Assembly: GCA_902459845.2 (NCBI GenBank)
Contig: CABPSV020000155.1
Location: 48 to 25,686 of the forward strand
Reading direction: 5' to 3'
Origin: Hepatocystis sp. ex Piliocolobus tephrosceles
Taxonomy: Eukaryota; Apicomplexa; Aconoidasida; Haemosporida; Plasmodiidae
DNA length: 25,639 nucleotides
In this document: positions 8,801-18,316 of the stretch, one piece after another
Layout of the letters: every line of letters starts with the position of its first letter
Numbering within the stretch: position 1 is the stretch's first letter
The notes under the pieces: model-generated
Databases searched by the model: none
Seen by the model: only the letters and a program-made list of their open reading frames with translations
Told to the model about the DNA's origin: nothing
Translations under genes and position numbers: made by a program

Positions 8801-10511
8801 GAACACAGGCGCAGCATCACCAAATTCTATACAACCTTTAAACTTACCACTTTTACCAGAAATGAGCCACCCTAATACATTTATTTCGCACTCACCACGT
8901 TCTAATAATGCAGTTGATTTATGTAATAACATTAGCAATAGTAGTACTGTTACTGGTAGTAGTAGTAATAATAGTGATGGTACATATAAAAGTGGTAATA
9001 ATCAAATAAACGATCCCGATTTTGAAGAAGCATGTGGTATTAGACTTATGAACACGCCCGAAAATTTGATATTTCCTCAATCTCCTCCAACTAGCTCATT
9101 ACATGCATCTACTTTACATTTAACAGATGTAAATGAATTAGTCTTATCTCCAAATCAACAAATGTTATCTAACAGTCCTATTAAATCACCAAGCATGACT
9201 ACACCTCTTTCTACAGCGGCATCACCCGTTTTTGATTCTAATTATAATGAAGAACACTTGGAAAAAGTTAGTTCGAATTATTTAATTTCTTCACCATATA
9301 GGAATGATATATTTTCTGAATTTGATATGCTTGGTTCCTTTTTTGAATCATTGGATGAATTAGAAAACCAAAGTGATGACAGTGATAGTAGTAGTAATAA
9401 TGAAAATGAAAAGATAAGCCCCAATTTTTCGTTAGATGCACGTACTGGCAGTAGTAGTAGTAGTAGTAGTAACAATAAAAAAAATAGAAAAAAAAACAAA
9501 AAAAAATTAAATAAAAATGCACAAAGAGATGAAATTATTTATAACTTTAAAAAAGAAAATTGTAAAAAAGTATTCCATGCATGGAGTAATAAAGGAAAAC
9601 ATGAACTAAATTATGATAATAAAAAATTCACATCAGTTATGGAATGGATAAAATATGTAGAAAATATAATGGCAACTGAAGAAATTATGAATAGCACTAA
9701 AGAAAAAGAAGATAATGATACAACGAAACTATTTTGTATGGGAGGACAAAATGAACAACATCAGTTTTATAATAGTGATAATACATATAATATGGATAAC
9801 ACTTTGTTTAATGAAGGGCAATATGTGACAAATGAGTTGGAGGAGAATGATAAAAATGATATGGTATTGAATGTGGAACAACATCATAGTAGTAATAATA
9901 ATGATCATTGTCAACAGGATGATAATACAAATACATATAATAGTTTAAATATAAAAGAAAATAAACAATATGTTGTTAATGATAGTATGATGAGAGGTGT
10001 CATTTATGAAGACAACAATTTGGATAGTGATAAAAACATGAATTACCATAATGGAAGTGACCATAATCATAATAATAGCCTCGATGAAAATCATAATCCC
10101 AACCATAACGATAGTAGTAATAATAAAGTTTTAAATGAACAGATGTGGAATACTACAGATGAATCTAATACATCGAACACTATAATGAACTTGAATTATG
10201 GTGATAATTTATATGCTAATAATTTTGAAAATCAATCTAATTTTTTTTCTGAATATAATAATACTGAAGAGAATATTCAATATACCATTAATCAAAGTGC
10301 GATGGTAGATACCAAGGAAAATTACTTTTCTGATAATGTTTTAAATAATAAAAAAATACCGAATAATATATATACTAATGAAAACAATGTTACTAATTTT
10401 ACATGGAATGATAGCATAAATGAAAATGAAGGTGAGAATAAAGGAGAAAGTAGCGTAAGTAATAATAACAAAAATATTGATGGTAACAATGATACAAGCG
10501 TGATTACATAA
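5850..10511 (+). CDS. asparagine-rich conserved-type Plasmodium protein, unknown function
   Basis: This is a single uninterrupted exon of 1553 codons. I do not recognise a domain and assign no function. Residues 1-220 are basic, with homopolymeric Lys runs encoded by poly(A) at 6380-6404 and 6870-6886. Residues 220-590 are a Phe/Tyr/Ile-rich, probably folded segment with Lys blocks (NLS-like clusters such as KKKKKKRK near residue 220). Residues about 670-850 are Asn/Ser then Asn/Asp repeats, including a perfect (Ser-Asn)19 run from residue 728. Residues about 960-1180 are Ser/Pro-rich with many SP motifs, followed by FDMLGSFFESLDELE, an acidic amphipathic stretch. Near residues 1230-1270 a low-repeat block (NCKKVFHAWSNKGKHELNY...MEWIKYVENIM) looks the most conserved-like part. 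No AP2 domain, zinc finger, signal peptide or transmembrane pair is evident. Basic patches plus acidic SP-rich regions suggest a nuclear or regulatory protein, but that is inference only. Confidence 0.9.
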   Translation: MAAIEHSYIKPCKETNRVNINNVAIINDEINKKVVSYFQSSKTKNSICCHVNNKRDKQGVSIFVKRNKNIKHNIFKQCNNRLKSVKIYKINNNKYKKINGYVNNVNNKTLSVNKNLKQKSHLETHFLCINNDKYYVFDNFYKLNKKLNDFKSKKLIESLNKNNNSNKNILSIIKQLRKKKKKKKKLLSLKRLIYDKKTSLIHRFFKLNKHHMNNHCIYNVKNKKKKKKRKLLYHCEDKNKTVYDTLKLGYEQITDSCIIEIYNNYTDSSNSILFNDSYIDFNQKNSVNSIKGKLNITSLREGIKKNLISENVRCLNIPIQKEISKKFKELLIEHFKHYKIKKKKKNDRCGDLFYYHNPLFILFQSDIFFTNIKKSFFFENSKSKIFIKRFIKKIFKIYSNKQQLIRKYIKNCDKNKENEKKKIYIFSENNEYYQYSKYKSAIYLLKHFEFLICKNSEHLLEFFLNFNCSHVNKYNKKKINFYYIILFKKLLYYFIATYFYYNEKNITGTTTKMICTNNNCFSNFFLSFQEGSLANPKYIINNKVDDNSYMELLKKKNGTIFEHNNIEKNIKNIIKYIIINIIINCIINNNNKIVQNDIISTKSENDDNNSAGNVVNNIDVVLKQKCFTNVNDVINNTNYNVNNSSYNDKVIRNYDSFINDFCSSYSYSNNSTGYNCSNGVSDSNSSNGVSDSNSSNGDNGGNDNNSNDNNNSNSNSNSNDNSNNNDNSNSNSNSNSNSNSNSNSNSNSNSNSNSNSNSNSNSNSNNNNNNNNNNNNNNNNNNNNNNNNNNNNDNNNNNNNNNNNNDNNNNNNNNNNDNNNDNNNDNDQDNNKDGNKEDTKEDNKETNKEDNNESNTKDNCVYTQNTEENMNNREKEHEIYYKLIKEMESIEKNENMNNDLLNNKKTEATIDILSENANKMPSLDLEKKNHFSFDNLLAQKDNDMTIMQKELCDENSDYIQNTNYSNNSSTENGFNTSDLNQETMNTGAASPNSIQPLNLPLLPEMSHPNTFISHSPRSNNAVDLCNNISNSSTVTGSSSNNSDGTYKSGNNQINDPDFEEACGIRLMNTPENLIFPQSPPTSSLHASTLHLTDVNELVLSPNQQMLSNSPIKSPSMTTPLSTAASPVFDSNYNEEHLEKVSSNYLISSPYRNDIFSEFDMLGSFFESLDELENQSDDSDSSSNNENEKISPNFSLDARTGSSSSSSSNNKKNRKKNKKKLNKNAQRDEIIYNFKKENCKKVFHAWSNKGKHELNYDNKKFTSVMEWIKYVENIMATEEIMNSTKEKEDNDTTKLFCMGGQNEQHQFYNSDNTYNMDNTLFNEGQYVTNELEENDKNDMVLNVEQHHSSNNNDHCQQDDNTNTYNSLNIKENKQYVVNDSMMRGVIYEDNNLDSDKNMNYHNGSDHNHNNSLDENHNPNHNDSSNNKVLNEQMWNTTDESNTSNTIMNLNYGDNLYANNFENQSNFFSEYNNTEENIQYTINQSAMVDTKENYFSDNVLNNKKIPNNIYTNENNVTNFTWNDSINENEGENKGESSVSNNNKNIDGNNDTSVIT
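8031..8144 (+). repeat. (AGCAAT)19 hexanucleotide repeat encoding (Ser-Asn)19
   Basis: Nineteen perfect AGCAAT units run in frame in the Asn-rich gene. They pass directly into AACAAT units (about 8145-8190), a one-base G-to-A change that turns Ser-Asn into Asn-Asn, and then into mixed AAC/AAT/GAT codons. Less perfect AGCAAT/GACAAT units precede the tract from about 7963. Confidence 0.95.
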
Positions 10512-10559
10512 ATTAATTATAAAAATAATAGTATTGATATAAATTTATCTTACTAAAAG

Positions 10560-10660
<101 letters not shown>

Positions 10661-10712
10661 AAATGGTCATGTGAATACGTTAAATATATATATATTAAAA
10701 AATAAATATTCA

Positions 10713-10748
<36 letters not shown>

Positions 10749-12009
10749 GAAAGCATTTTTTTTTTTTTTTTTTTTTTTATACATATAATATAATAATTTC
10801 ATTTTTTGGATTTCATGTTTTTGCATTTATAAAAAATTAATATGTCCAATAAATGGGTGCGTTAATTGATTAATTTGTTAGTTGGTGAATGAGTCTGTCA
10901 CTTATTTCATAAATTAATAAATGTATAAACGAAGAAACTAATAAAACAAATAATTAATAAATTCAGACAAATTTTTAATTTTTTTACCTTTTTATTATGT
11001 TATGCTTCTTAATTACATTATGTAACACTTGTATGTGTTATTTTATTTTGCTTCATCCGATATATCGTTAGTTACATTTCTTGACTCCTCCCATTTGTTA
11101 CTATTATTCATGTTTATTCATTTATACTCAATCATCTATGCTTATTCGTTTATGCGCGTTTATATACCTTTTTTTTTTTTTTTTTTTTTTTATTTAATGT
11201 CTATATATTTATCAGAATATTATATTTTTATACATGATCATAAATTCATGATATTAATAATTAAATGATTAATATATAGCTATTTTTTTTTATCTTTTTT
11301 TTTATTTGAAAAATTTAAAAGTTTATAAAGAAGTCTATTCAAAAACAATAATTAATACATTTGAATTTGTAATTAAAAAGTATTAATTAAAATAAAGCAC
11401 ACTAATTATTATTTTGCATCAATTTATCACAATTCCTTTTTTACCTGATTTAGTCTTTTTTTTCAATTTATTTATTTTTATTTTTTTTTTTTAAATTAAG
11501 CAAAATGTAAAAAAAAAAAAAAAAAAAATGCTAGAGGAAAATACAACTCAAACATTTAACTGAAAAAAAAAAAAAAGATAAAAGGTTAATATATTTTTAT
11601 TGAAAATGTTTTTTATCGAACTGTTGTAAAATGGCTATATTTATACATACATATAGATACAAGTGCTTTTTGCTTTTTTTGGCACTTATAAAAATGTAAT
11701 TTTTTTTAATTTATTAAAAAAAGTGTAAAAGTGAAATGTTGTCATATCTTGAAGAATAATAGTAGTAAGTTGATAAAAATTTTGTACATACACTAAGAAT
11801 ATTTTTTTTATTGCTTTTTTAAATAAAAAAAAAAATAGTATATATAATATATGATAGTAATATTTTTATGTAACTGTTTTAAATAGTTTACAAAAAAAAA
11901 AAGAAAATGCACATATGTATATATGTAATAAAAGTGTGTTGACAGTGTGTATATATATACATATATATATGCATGTACTTATTTGATAATTTCAAGTCTT
12001 TTTACTGCT

Positions 12010-12039
12010 AGTAAAATAATTATACACAATTATTTTACT
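12010..12039. repeat. inverted repeat, 12-bp stem and 6-base loop
   Basis: AGTAAAATAATT and its exact complement AATTATTTTACT are separated by ATACAC. The hairpin lies about 430 bp upstream of the RING gene start. Function is unknown. Confidence 0.75.
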
Positions 12040-12087
12040 CTATATTTGTTATGATATGTGTTTAACAAAGTGTTATACTAATAAATG

Positions 12088-12090
<3 letters not shown>

Positions 12091-12148
<58 letters not shown>
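12091..12148. repeat. (TA)n tract
   Basis: An almost pure alternating TA run of nearly 60 bases in the region upstream of the RING gene, followed by a second tract near 12180-12200. Confidence 0.85.
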
Positions 12149-12152
<4 letters not shown>

Positions 12153-12470
12153 ATATATATATACAAAATAATTTGTTACATATATATATATATATATATA
12201 TTTCCATATCATTTTTAATCCACAATATTGTTACACTTGACTTTGAACCTCATACTGTATTTATTTTTAATAGTGTGCTTTTGTACAGTTGCATATATTT
12301 TTGTATTTATTAATATGTATAACTTTATGCATATTATGGTAATAATAACCATTTTAGACAAGGTGTATATTTTATAATCACAATAATAATGTGTCATTCT
12401 GTTGGTAAATAAAACATATACATATAAATAAGCTCAAAATAACATTATTTTTTTATCTAAACCAAAAGAG

Positions 12471-15457
12471 ATGGAGCATAGTGAAAATTTAAAAAGGTAA
12501 GTTTCTTTTTTTTATCTGTTATAAATCTTTGAATTTACCGATATTTTGCACTTTTTTATTATTACATGTATTCTTTTTAGAAAAAACATTAACGAGAATA
12601 ATTTAAATTTTGAAAAGTTTAAAAAAAATGCTTTTGAAATAATTGAGTATAAAGATAAAATAATAAGAATGTTATGTGCTATATTAGAAGTACAAGGAAC
12701 TACTACTATAAATATTAAAGAGTTTATATCAAGTAATGAAATGACACACAAAAAAAAACGAATTAACAATTACGAATATATTAAGCGTTGTTATTTATTT
12801 TCATGTTTACCATTATATATATATATATATATGTGTATGTATATATATTGTAATATGAACAAATGTATGTTTTAACACATTCATATGTATGTATGTATGT
12901 ATATATTTACATATGTTGGTTCTTACATTTCCTAATACACAAATATAACTACGTATTAATATATATATACAAATTTTACAAAAAAAAGACTTAAGTACAA
13001 CAGATCAAATGAAAGATCTCTTATTTGATAGCTCTGAAAACGAGTAACAAAAAAAAAAAAAATAGCAAAAAAAAAAAAAGACTAATTTTATGAATGTCTT
13101 AAATAGTTTACAAAATTATAATTAAAAAAAAATAATAAATATATTTTTTTCTTTTTTTTCGTATAAAGCTTAAAATCAAATAACAAAAAAACGTCCTCTA
13201 GAAAAAGAACCGTAAGTAAAGAAGATTGTAAAAAATATAAATATGCGTATATATATTTACATATATGTTTTTAAATAGACAAAAGTTGTATTTATGTATA
13301 TGTGTATATACTTTTTTTTTTAAGCTAATAACTATTCCTAAGTTCAAAAAATTAAAAAAAAAAAATGAGCTAAATATATTTTCAAGCCCAAATAAAATAA
13401 ATGACGAGTTAAATAAAGAAAAGAATTTTTCTGATTCTATTCTAAGTTCTTATAAATTATTTTTAACCGAAAAACAAAATGAAAATAAAATAGAAAAAGA
13501 ACAGGTATGCTTTTTTCATATAACATTTCATTTTCTTTTTTTTTTGCATGATATATTACCTAAAATTATAACTACATACGTGATTTACATACATATATAT
13601 ATTAACATGTTGTAAAACGTTCATGAACACGTTTATGTATAAAAATATAGAAAACGAATAAACAATATTAAACTTTTTTTTTTTTTTTTTTTGCTTGTAA
13701 TATTATTTTTTTTACAGATAAATGATGAGACTTTTTCTGACATACAAAGTAATTATATATTTTTTTTTCATTTTAACGACATGTGCAGTCTTATAAGTCT
13801 AAAATTAAATGGTTTTTATTATCTATAGTATGTGTAGCTTGTTCATTCAACTTTATTTAATTTTTATATATAGATATATCAAAAGAAAATTCCGATATCG
13901 AAACAGAACTAAATCTAAATAAAACTGGCAGTGTATCTTTGATAAACTCTAAATCAAATAAGAGTTTTATTGACAGCGTAAATTTAAAAATACATATAAA
14001 TATGTGCATTGTAGTAACAATTTCCATACAGTCATCATATTTACAAACCCATTAATGTGTACCAACGATCCAATAATATATATATATTATGTTACTCTTT
14101 TTCTCTCTGTTTTTTTTTTTTTTTTTTACTAATTTTTACTTAATAACAGCATAAAAAGGCATTAGAAAATTTCCAAAAGGATGATGCAAATTTTGAATGT
14201 ACATATAATTGTAAAAGCGAAAAAGGACAAAAAAGTTCTAACTTAAGCACAAAAATTAATGATTTAAATGTTGAACAATGTCAACTGGTTAGCACATGTA
14301 ATTATCGTTTATTTCAAAATGTATTAAAAATAAAACTACAATTAATTTTGTACACATGTATATATATACATATACATACTTGTGGATGTTAAAATCTACA
14401 TTTTAATTTATATGTCACTTAATTTAAAGTGCCTAATATTTGAATTTTTTTTTTTTTTATTAATTCTTATAGTGTTTAATGCCTAATACGGAATCGCTAC
14501 ATGGAAATTTCCCTCCCCTCTTTTATAAACTAAGTTGTGGTATGCTTATAAAATTAACGATGTATTTTCTCGCACCTACATACACATTAAGAGTAAAAAC
14601 ATTCTTGATCTTTACTAAATCGTAATCATAATTTAATCCGCATTTAATCCTATATAAGCTTTATCTAAACCACATTTGAACCCTAGCTAAACCATACTTG
14701 AACCCTAGCTAAACCATACTTGAACCCTAGCTAAACTCTTACTCAACCCTAGCTAAATCTCAACTCAACCTTAACCCAACCATACTAAATAACATTTATA
14801 TATTTGTATTTTTTGTTTGTTTAGGCCACGTTTTTCATTTAATGTGTATCTATGAAACTGTTATAAGAAGGGAATGTAGAAAGGTACTTAAAAAAAATAA
14901 ATTACGAAAATAGTAATAATAATTATAAAAATTAATGTTTTAATTCTGTTTATATTTATTTATAAGCATTAAATATTTTTTTTTGTTACTGGTTTATTTA
15001 CTACATTAATTTTGTTCATAATTTTTAATTAAATTAAGAAAAAATAAAAAAATAAATGTAATTTATCTATAAGAATAAAACGATTTGCAAATAAAATAAT
15101 AACATGTATGTAAATGTATATATATATGTAAGTTCATGAATAAAAAAAAAAAAAAAACAAAAGTTATTTTTTCGTCTAAGAAAAAATATATTTATATAAA
15201 AAGACATATATTACAGACACAAATATAAGATCATATATTTTATAAATATGTATATATATAATTACTAATATGGCTTTGTTTTTGTTTTTTTTTTTACATT
15301 TTGTTTGCTATAGACTTGTTGTATTTGTCATACTGACTTGAGTGAAGCAGATAAAAATGAAATTGTAAACAAAGTTAAATGGGAAAAAAAGGAAAATGAA
15401 AAAAGAAGCAAACTTTTATTTAAAGTAATGAAATTACAAGCCGAAAACAATAATTAA
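12471..15457 (+). CDS. RING-H2 zinc finger protein, about eleven exons
   Basis: Exons read as 12471-12496, 12581-12732, 12989-13043, 13169-13211, 13325-13504, 13718-13748, 13874-13977, 14150-14287, 14473-14539, 14825-14883 and 15314-15457. All junctions keep frame and give about 332 residues. The end of exon 2 and the start of exon 3 are the least certain: a donor at 12786 would also keep frame and add 18 residues. Residues 1-240 are charged, Lys/Asn/Ser-rich and without a recognised domain. The C-terminus carries a cross-brace RING-H2: CQLC (Cys241, Cys244), CGHVFHLMC (Cys265, His267, His270, Cys273) and CCIC (Cys287, Cys290), then a Lys/Glu-rich helix. RING fingers of this type usually bind an E2 and act as ubiquitin ligases, though similar fingers occur in vesicle-tethering subunits. 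Substrate and location cannot be read from the sequence. The stop lies 97 bp from the convergent thioredoxin gene. Confidence 0.82.
14679..14790. repeat. telomere-like 22-bp tandem repeat inside an intron
   Basis: AACCCTA occurs at 14679, 14701, 14723 and 14745, and a variant AACCTTA at 14767, exactly 22 bases apart each time. The unit contains AACCCTAGCTAAACC, which resembles a corrupted C-rich Plasmodium telomere strand (T[A/G]AACCC). The block is far richer in C than the flanks. It lies in the intron 14540-14824 of the RING gene. Confidence 0.85.
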
Positions 15458-15554
15458 AAATAAACAAATAAATAAGAAACCATATGGATATATAAAAAAA
15501 CAGGGAGAAACAATAAAAAACAAATTAAAAAAATAATAACTCTATAAAGATCGC

Positions 15555-16711
15555 TTATAAATATTTCCTAACTAATGTACTTAAAATATTATATGGTATA
15601 AACCGTTGTTTTTTTTCATAAATAATTTTGTTTTTTACTATTATAATTGTAGGTAGGACATTTATATCAAATTTTCTACCCAATTTTTCATTTTCATCTA
15701 TGTCAATTTTTATCACGCGCACTCTTGCTTTCATGGACCTTTCTAATTTTTCCTGTTATATGTGTGTATATGAAAAAAGTAAAAAAAATATGTATAATTA
15801 TTTTATTTTGGTTATTTGTATATATATATGTGAACTTTTTATATAAGTTTAATAATACATATAAACACGTATATAAACAGGTAAACACATTTGCAAACTA
15901 TGAATATATATACGAATATATAAATATGTATATACATATATCAACACTTGATTTTAAAAATTATGCACCACACAAGAATAAAAGTAGTTTTTGTAAGTTT
16001 CCATTTAATATATATTTATATAAATATATTTATATTTATTATTTTTAGTTATATTTTTTTAATTATTTTTATTTTTTTTTTCTTATTATTACAATTTCTG
16101 CTGACTGTAGTTTACACGCGTGGCACCTACAAAAAGTTAAATTATTAAAAAAAAAAAATAACAAAACAATAAGGAGTGTTAAGACTAGGATAAGCATGAA
16201 AAAAAAAAAGACATAAAACATGTTCTAGGAAAAAGAATAGGATAAACAAAACTGTGTTACATAAAACAAAAAAAAAACTTTTCTTACCATTTCGCATAGA
16301 AATATAAAACGAATACATTGTTACTCGAATTTGAATTCTAAAAAAAATAAAAATATATATATATATATGAATTTATCGAGAAGTTGTTAAAAAATGCTAA
16401 TAATATTATATACCCTCCATGAGACATTTAAAAAATGGAAAAAAGTTGAAATGTATGTACGTAAATACATAAATTTATCCATATGTATACGTATTTTTCA
16501 GACATGTTTATTATCTTACATTTATCAACCCCTTTTCACCAGATTGCAGTCTTGAGGTATGACAACTACTACGCAAAGTATACTTATCATATTTTAAATG
16601 CGAACTTGAAACTTTCTTTTTTGCCTTTGCAGTTTCTCCATTAGTGATTACCACTTCAAAAATGGGTAATAAAAATATAAGATTAAAAAGCAACACAAAT
16701 ATGAACTTCAT
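15555..16711 (-). CDS. TRX2: thioredoxin 2 (secreted, PTEX-associated type), four exons
   Basis: Exons on the minus strand are 16520-16711, 16288-16337, 16093-16126 (only 34 bases) and 15555-15752. Donors are GTAAGA, GTAAGA and GTAATA. The spliced frame gives 157 residues, the length I recall for P. falciparum TRX2. Residues 1 to about 25 are a hydrophobic signal peptide (MKFIFVLLFNLIFLLPIF). The thioredoxin fold follows: VFVLYFYAK then active site WCHAC (81-85), VRVIKIDIDEN (103-113) and the cis-proline loop NVLPT (Pro126). The active-site tryptophan codon is split across exons 2 and 3. In P. falciparum TRX2 is an accessory part of the PTEX translocon in the parasitophorous vacuole, where it is thought to reduce disulphides in exported cargo; the signal peptide here agrees. 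The CxxC pair is His-Ala instead of the usual Gly-Pro. Residues 26-64 are a Lys/Ser-rich linker before the fold. Confidence 0.93.
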
Positions 16712-17525
16712 AATGAAATATGTAAAAAGTTATATTGATTGTTATAGTACTTTAAAAAAAGGAAAAATATAAAAAAAGGAAAATATAACAAAATCAAAAT
16801 AAAAAAAAAGAAAAAAATGTTGTGGGATATTAAACAGTTAACAAATATAGAAAACTCAGGAAGAAGTATATAATAAATAAAAATAATTTATTAAATTGAA
16901 AAAAACATTTTAGTAAAATTGATTCATTATATCATCATCTGAAAAACGGCGAAAACAATAAAAAAAAAAATAAGAAAAAAAAAAAAAATTATATATATGT
17001 ATATATATATATAATTATATTCACAATTTTAATTGAATCACAACGTAGTTAATAAGTTCTCTACTTTGTAATTATTTTTATTTATTAGCATGTTAATTTT
17101 ATTTTCAATTACTTTGACAATTTTTGCTATAAATGCATATACATATATATTAAACAATTCTTCAACATTCTTTACAAGCAGCATACATATATACAACTTC
17201 TCATTAAGTACATAAGAAAGAAAATAAAATGTATAACAAACGTTAATGTAACTTAAATCATTTAATTCATGTGCATGTCATGCAATTTTTTTTTTTTTTT
17301 AATTTTTATACTAATTTTATAGAAATACTATAACAATTACACTTGTAAAATAATGTACGTTTTTTGCATCAATATTTATATTCTGTGTTTCTTTCTTAAT
17401 AAAAAAGCTTATATGAGTATTATATTACAAATTGGTTAACTTCAATAAAATAAATTAAAGAAAAGTCAAAGAAAAGAGTAAAATTTATAAATGAATAAGC
17501 AAATAAGTTTGTAGAAAGGCACGCT

Positions 17526-17527
<2 letters not shown>

Positions 17528-17575
<48 letters not shown>
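17528..17575. repeat. poly(T) run of 48
   Basis: Forty-eight consecutive T residues, followed by irregular T-rich sequence with G/C every few bases and then by the 8-bp minisatellite. Confidence 0.95.
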
Positions 17576-17576
<1 letters not shown>

Positions 17577-17665
17577 TTAGTTTTTGTTCGTTTTTATTCG
17601 TTTTTGTTTATTTTTCCCTTTCCATTTGTTTTCGTGTTGTTTTTTTTGGTTTTGTTTGTTTTTTT

Positions 17666-17808
17666 GCTTTTTTGCTTTTTTGCTTTTTTGCTTTTTTGCT
17701 TTTTTGCTTTTTTGCTTTTTTGCTTTTTGCTTTTTTGCTTTTTTGCTTTTTTGTTTTTTTGCTTTTTTGCTTTTTTACTTTTTTACTTTTTTACTTTTTT
17801 ACTTTTTT
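17666..17808. repeat. 8-bp minisatellite, GCTTTTTT/ACTTTTTT
   Basis: About 18 tandem units: mostly GCTTTTTT, one 7-base unit, one GTTTTTTT, and at the right end four ACTTTTTT. It lies about 0.5 kb past the 3' end of ROM6 and about 1 kb upstream of TRX2. Confidence 0.9.
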
Positions 17809-18316
17809 TATATTCCTTAAAAAACAATTTAAGATGGAGTAAATTTAATGAAGGTAGTTATGCACTTAAAAAAAAAAAAAAAAATTGGTAAATATTTATA
17901 AATGGTAGTAGACGAAAATAAAAGTCGTTAAAACAATATATATATTTAAGCATGCTCACATTATATACACATAAGTGTATTTTACAAGGATTAACAAACG
18001 TATAAGAAAGCACGTGCACAGATACAAAAAAAAAAAAAAAAACAAAAAAAAAACTCTCGTTAATCGTGACTTCTATTATAAATAATGGTGAATATATATA
18101 TATACATAATTCAGTTTTTATTGTTTTATTTTTTCTCCTCCCAACATTCTGTTTTGTTTATTTTTTATGATTTATTAATAAAATAAAATAAAACAGTATT
18201 AATATATAATCAGGTGAAATGTTCTTCAGTTTGGAACATCTATCATTGAATCATAACATATAAATTTTATACACAATTGTGTATACATAAAAATATGTAT
18301 ACATATATATATGTAC

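Larger units (their letters stand above)
16712..18316. other. intergenic region between TRX2 and ROM6
   Basis: About 1.6 kb with the TRX2 promoter (minus strand) and the ROM6 3' UTR. It holds a 48-base poly(T) run (17528-17575), an 8-bp minisatellite (17666-17808) and several poly(A) tracts. A short block TGTGCATGTCATGCA near 17270-17285 resembles GTGCA/TGCATG elements bound by ApiAP2 factors, but this is weak. The plus-strand open frames at 17574-17891 only translate the repeat. Confidence 0.6.

Noticed and set aside
5850..10511. AP2 or zinc-finger domain in the Asn-rich protein
   Set aside because: I looked for an AP2 fold and for paired Cys/His motifs through the whole chain and found none convincing.
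11029..11268. 79-codon ORF in the gap before the RING gene
   Set aside because: It begins at a non-ATG codon, is crossed by a poly-T run and shows no splice-linked partner or motif.
14679..14790. CRISPR-like array
   Set aside because: Regular spacing is due to a plain 22-bp tandem repeat with no spacers, in a eukaryotic intron.
17574..17891. Phe/Leu/Cys/Ala repeat ORFs
   Set aside because: They are translations of the 8-bp GCTTTTTT minisatellite.
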